From Clostridia bacterium (GTDB taxonomy: Bacteria; Bacillota; Thermoanaerobacteria; Thermoanaerobacterales; Thermoanaerobacteraceae): a stretch of DNA of 45,889 nucleotides. The position numbers and the translations under genes are program-made. Location of the stretch: positions 1 to 45,889 of the forward strand of contig DULG01000020.1 in NCBI GenBank assembly GCA_012840485.1. The letters run 5' to 3'. The notes below the pieces were generated by a model. That model was not told where the DNA came from, made no database searches, and worked only from the letters and a program-made list of their open reading frames with translations. This document shows positions 42,427 through 45,889 of this stretch, in pieces (the first letter of the stretch is position 1; the number at the start of each line of letters is the position of its first letter).

Positions 42427-44100
42427 TTAATCTTCCAAACCCAAAGTCTTTGCAAACTCCTCTTTCGCCTTTTCTAATAGAGATTTAGCTTCTTCAAAAG
42501 TTTCCATATTCATAACCATAAAGTAAAACTTCACTTTCGGCTCTGTCCCTGAAGGCCTTGCATAAACTAAAAGTCTATCCCCAAACTCCATCTTCAAAAC
42601 ATCCGAAGGAGGAATTTGTCCATGTCCTTTTAAATAATCTATCATCCCTATCAGTTTATGTCCCGCAAGACTTTCAATAGGATTTTCTCTCAACTTTTTC
42701 ATTATTCTCTTTATCTTTTCTACTCCTGCTCCCCCTTCATACACAGGAGAAAGCTGCCCTTCAAGATAATACCCGTATTTTTTATAAATCTCTTCTAAAG
42801 CGTCCACCAAAGTCATGCCCTTTTGCTTGTAATAAGCTGCCATTTCACAAGTCACCATTATTGGAGTCCCAGAATCTTTATCGTAAACAAAATCACCTAT
42901 ATTGTATCCATAGCTTTCCTCATAAGCAAAAAACACTGTCTTGCCTTCTGCTCTCAATCTGTCAGCCTCATTGCAAATCCACTTAAATCCAGTCAACACT
43001 TCAGAAACCTCAACCCCATGAGCCTTTGCAATTTTAGCAAACAACTTTGAAGATACAATAGATTCTATAACGGCCGGATTTTTAGGCATTCCCTTTTTTG
43101 AATACATCTCAAGCAAGAAATTTAAAAGAAGTATCCCCATTTGATTGCCATCTATTCTCACATAATCTCTCTTATGCTTCACTAATACCCCCATCCTGTC
43201 TGCATCAGGGTCAGAAGCTACAACTATATCTGCATCAAGCCTTTTCGCATCATCTAAAGCTAACTTAAAGGCGTCATCAAATTCGGGATTAGGATAATTT
43301 ACTGTAGGAAAATTTCCATCAGGTACCTGCTGCTCTTTTTGAATGTAAATATCAAAACCCACTTTTTCAAGCAGTGGTGGCACTATCTTTATGCCTGTTC
43401 CGTGAAGCGGTGTATAGACAATATTTAAATCTTTTGAAGAAATTCCAAAAGAATAAGAAAATGCCTTTTCAAAATATGCCAAATCAACTTCCTGACCTAC
43501 CATTACAACAAGCCCTTTTTTCTTTGCTTCCTCAAAAGGTATCCTCTTTATTTCACCAAAAGATTTTATCTCCTCATATTCTTTTATAATCCTCTCATCA
43601 TGAGGCGGTATCACCTGTGCTCCATTTGACCAATATACCTTGTAACCATTGTATTCGGGAGGATTATGACTTGCAGTAATCATTATACCGGCTGTTGTCT
43701 TTAAATATCTAACAGCAAATGACAAAAGAGGAGTTGGTCTAAAGTCGTCAAACAAATACACCTTTATGCCATTTGCAGCAAGAATTTCTGCCGATTCAAT
43801 TGCAAAATCCTTAGAAAAATTCCTTGTATCATAAGAAATAGCAACACTTTTTTCTCCTTCGACTGCCTTATTTATGTAATTGGCAAAAGCCTGTGTTGCC
43901 TTACCTACAGTGTAGAAATTCATCCTATTTGCTCCAAGTCCCATAACGCCTCGCATACCTGCAGTGCCAAATTCCAAGTCTTTAAAAAAAGCATCCTGTA
44001 TTTCAGATTCATTCATTTCCCTTAAAAATTCTTTATCCTTCTCTGAAATTGAAGGGTCATTTAACCATGCCTGATACCTCTCCGCCGTTTCCTTCTCCAT
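42427..44100 (-). CDS. pgcA: Phosphoglucomutase/phosphomannomutase
   Basis: A 557-residue alpha-D-phosphohexomutase from ATG 44100; GTG 44109 is too close to the ribosome site. Catalytic serine loop GIMITASHNPPEYNGYKVYW, metal loop VVASDPDADRMGVLVKH, sugar-binding loop FAYEESYGYNIGDFVYDKDS and phosphate loop YARPSGTEPKVKFYF are all present, in normal length. It interconverts glucose 1- and 6-phosphate for cell-wall and storage sugars. The 44101-44294 stretch beyond it is AT-rich and shows no feature. Confidence 0.95.
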   Translation of the reverse strand: MEKETAERYQAWLNDPSISEKDKEFLREMNESEIQDAFFKDLEFGTAGMRGVMGLGANRMNFYTVGKATQAFANYINKAVEGEKSVAISYDTRNFSKDFAIESAEILAANGIKVYLFDDFRPTPLLSFAVRYLKTTAGIMITASHNPPEYNGYKVYWSNGAQVIPPHDERIIKEYEEIKSFGEIKRIPFEEAKKKGLVVMVGQEVDLAYFEKAFSYSFGISSKDLNIVYTPLHGTGIKIVPPLLEKVGFDIYIQKEQQVPDGNFPTVNYPNPEFDDAFKLALDDAKRLDADIVVASDPDADRMGVLVKHKRDYVRIDGNQMGILLLNFLLEMYSKKGMPKNPAVIESIVSSKLFAKIAKAHGVEVSEVLTGFKWICNEADRLRAEGKTVFFAYEESYGYNIGDFVYDKDSGTPIMVTCEMAAYYKQKGMTLVDALEEIYKKYGYYLEGQLSPVYEGGAGVEKIKRIMKKLRENPIESLAGHKLIGMIDYLKGHGQIPPSDVLKMEFGDRLLVYARPSGTEPKVKFYFMVMNMETFEEAKSLLEKAKEEFAKTLGLED

Positions 44101-44294
44101 CGCAACCACGCCTCTCTATAATGTTTTCTGTTTAAAAAAAATATAAATTTATTTTCTTATTGCAGATTTGTAGCTTTACTTTTATAGCCTAATTAGTACA
44201 ATAGTTCTTTAATATTTGTTAAGTGTTTCCTATACATTTTTATTTTAACTTATTTAATTTAAAGTGTCTATATTATTTATTCGCAATAAAACCA

Positions 44295-45859
44295 ATTTTA
44301 ATTCCAGTATGGTTGGATTAAATCTGTCTGAAACAGTTTGCGGAACAAGCAGAAGCACTAATTTCAATTCCACTATGGTTAGATTAAATCTGACGCTATA
44401 CGTGCTGCAAATATAGTACTAATGAGATTTCAATTCCACTATGGTTAGATTAAATCTGACTACTATGTGATAAAGCAAGAGCTGGAATTCAGATTTCAAT
44501 TCCACTATGGTTAGATTAAATCGAAACAAAAGAAAAGAAATTATCCCCTAAAACTATCGAATTTCAATTCCACTATGGTTAGATTAAATCGGATGATGAA
44601 AGATAAAAATGCTAATGCATTAGCTCTAATTTCAATTCCACTATGGTTAGATTAAATCTTGGTTTATCTGTAGTCTCCATGCTAACGAATCCGCTATTTC
44701 AATTCCACTATGGTTAGATTAAATCTACGTAAAGAAAGAAAAATATCCCAAGCAGAATTAGCAATTTCAATTCCACTATGGTTAGATTAAATCGAAAATA
44801 TATAAATGGAATAAAATGTATGGGATCACAATTTCAATTCCACTATGGTTAGATTAAATCAGGAAAATATATCATTACAGTATCATCGTATCATCAATTT
44901 CAATTCCACTATGGTTAGATTAAATCAGACAAGATAAACTGTCCATAATGCTCTTAGACTTTTTGAATTTCAATTCCACTATGGTTAGATTAAATCCTGC
45001 ATATTCTCCATCAGCTTGTCCCAATTCTGGTGAATTTCAATTCCACTATGGTTAGATTAAATCGCATTTAATCCCGCCAAATATTGAGAAGGTACATTAT
45101 AATTTCAATTCCACTATGGTTAGATTAAATCCACTAATTGGATATTTCCAACATAACTTGGAGACATATTTCAATTCCACTATGGTTAGATTAAATCTTG
45201 TTTGAAATATACAATATCCTCTAACTGAAACATCATTTCAATTCCACTATGGTTAGATTAAATCGCAAAAAGATTGAATTCAAGAAAAAGTGATATAGTT
45301 GAATTTCAATTCCACTATGGTTAGATTAAATCCCAAAATAATCAGTGGATATTAGTGGGTGTAATAAACATTTCAATTCCACTATGGTTAGATTAAATCC
45401 TACTTATCAGGGAGTCCCATATTCAGATTTAAATCAATTTCAATTCCACTATGGTTAGATTAAATCCCTCAAGGATATTTCGCATACATGGAGCTAATAA
45501 AATTTCAATTCCACTATGGTTAGATTAAATCTTTTTTCCTGCTTTTGTTTTTTTGCCTCGTTTATCATTTCAATTCCACTATGGTTAGATTAAATCGAAG
45601 AAGGAAGAAATAAACATTTGGAAGAAAATCATTTCAATTCCACTATGGTTAGATTAAATCAAATGGATGCAGAAAAAATTTTAGAAATTATTATAGATTT
45701 CAATTCCACTATGGTTAGATTAAATCTTAACATAATCTAAGGAGGGATTAAGATGAGCAATTAATTTCAATTCCACTATGGTTAGATTAAATCTAATGTT
45801 CCGCTTGTAGTTCTACCTAAAACTAAATTATTTCAATTCCACTATGGTTAGATTAAATC
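44295..45859 (-). CRISPR. CRISPR array, 24 repeats and 23 spacers
   Basis: A 30-bp repeat (plus strand begins ATTTCAATTCC and ends GGTTAGATTAAATC) occurs 24 times, with spacers of 34-40 bp. The first repeat (44295-44324) differs at three positions; the other 23 appear identical. On the minus strand the repeat ends in ATTGAAAT, the usual 5' handle of type I-B crRNAs, so transcription is leftward and the decayed repeat is the old end. The leader should then lie right of 45859; the last 30 bases are AT-rich and could begin it. No cas genes are in the window. Confidence 0.97.
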
Positions 45860-45889
45860 ACAATTATAGTAAAAAATAATTTATAAAAT

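Noticed and set aside
44325-45829. Self-targeting spacers against the ICE
   Set aside because: No spacer matched the ICE sequence by eye on either strand. A proper alignment of all 23 spacers would be needed to exclude imperfect matches.

Overview
The window looks like a chromosome segment of a low-GC, thermophilic Clostridia bacterium. The AT-rich coding style, strong AGGAGG ribosome binding sites and gene set resemble Thermoanaerobacter or a close relative; this genus call is inference. It has three parts: an integrative conjugative element (ICE) that runs off the left edge, an ordinary chromosomal stretch, and a CRISPR array that reaches the right edge.

ICE (left edge to about 31.96 kb). 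A tyrosine integrase (30759-31880) abuts the 3' end of a tRNA-Thr(TGT) gene (31962-32037, minus strand), the usual arrangement for tRNA-targeted integration. The far attachment site is not in the window. Reading leftwards from the tRNA: integrase, ImmA-like protease and two divergent XRE regulators with a four-operator intergenic region; an excisionase-like gene; a two-gene cargo (Beta-family protein and sce7726-family nuclease-like protein, convergent and overlapping); a replication initiator with iteron-like repeats and a cruciform inside its coding sequence; an HD-GYP protein; a PIN/UPF0175 toxin-antitoxin pair; a ParM-like actin with 81-bp repeats and an RHH-like protein (probable partition system); a second cargo (TcmP with a CX3CX3C radical-SAM protein); then a long leftward transfer operon. 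That operon holds an RHH relaxosome protein with a CTG start, a MOBL-type relaxase, VirD4, a VirB2-like pilin followed by a terminator-like hairpin, VirB6/TrbL, PrgI, a TraC-like protein, VirB4, an M23 peptidase, and then a nearly complete Tad/Flp pilus cluster (CpaB, TadZ-like proteins, CpaF/TadA, TadB, TadC, Flp-like pilin and two TadE-like pilins). It ends with membrane or lipoprotein genes, a GC-rich structured element, and a secreted protein made of about twenty Trp-rich 12-residue repeats that is cut by the window edge.

The most unusual points are the Tad pilus inside a type IV secretion operon, the Trp-rich repeat protein with a broken fragment of the same repeat family 24 kb away inside the ICE, the structured element at 2012-2178, and the two cargo pairs that look like defence modules.

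Chromosomal part (32.1-44.1 kb): purA, a COG2509-like flavoprotein, a chemotaxis receptor without an outside sensor domain, a small XapX protein, a class I glutamine amidotransferase-like hydrolase, a membrane-protein remnant, a VanW-domain protein, a YitT-family protein, a CoA-disulfide-reductase-like enzyme, a CapA-family protein and a phosphoglucomutase. Most end in clear hairpin terminators.

CRISPR (44295-45859): 24 repeats of 30 bp, transcribed to the left judging by the repeat sequence, with a decayed terminal repeat at the low-coordinate end. No cas genes are in the window. No insertion sequences were seen.
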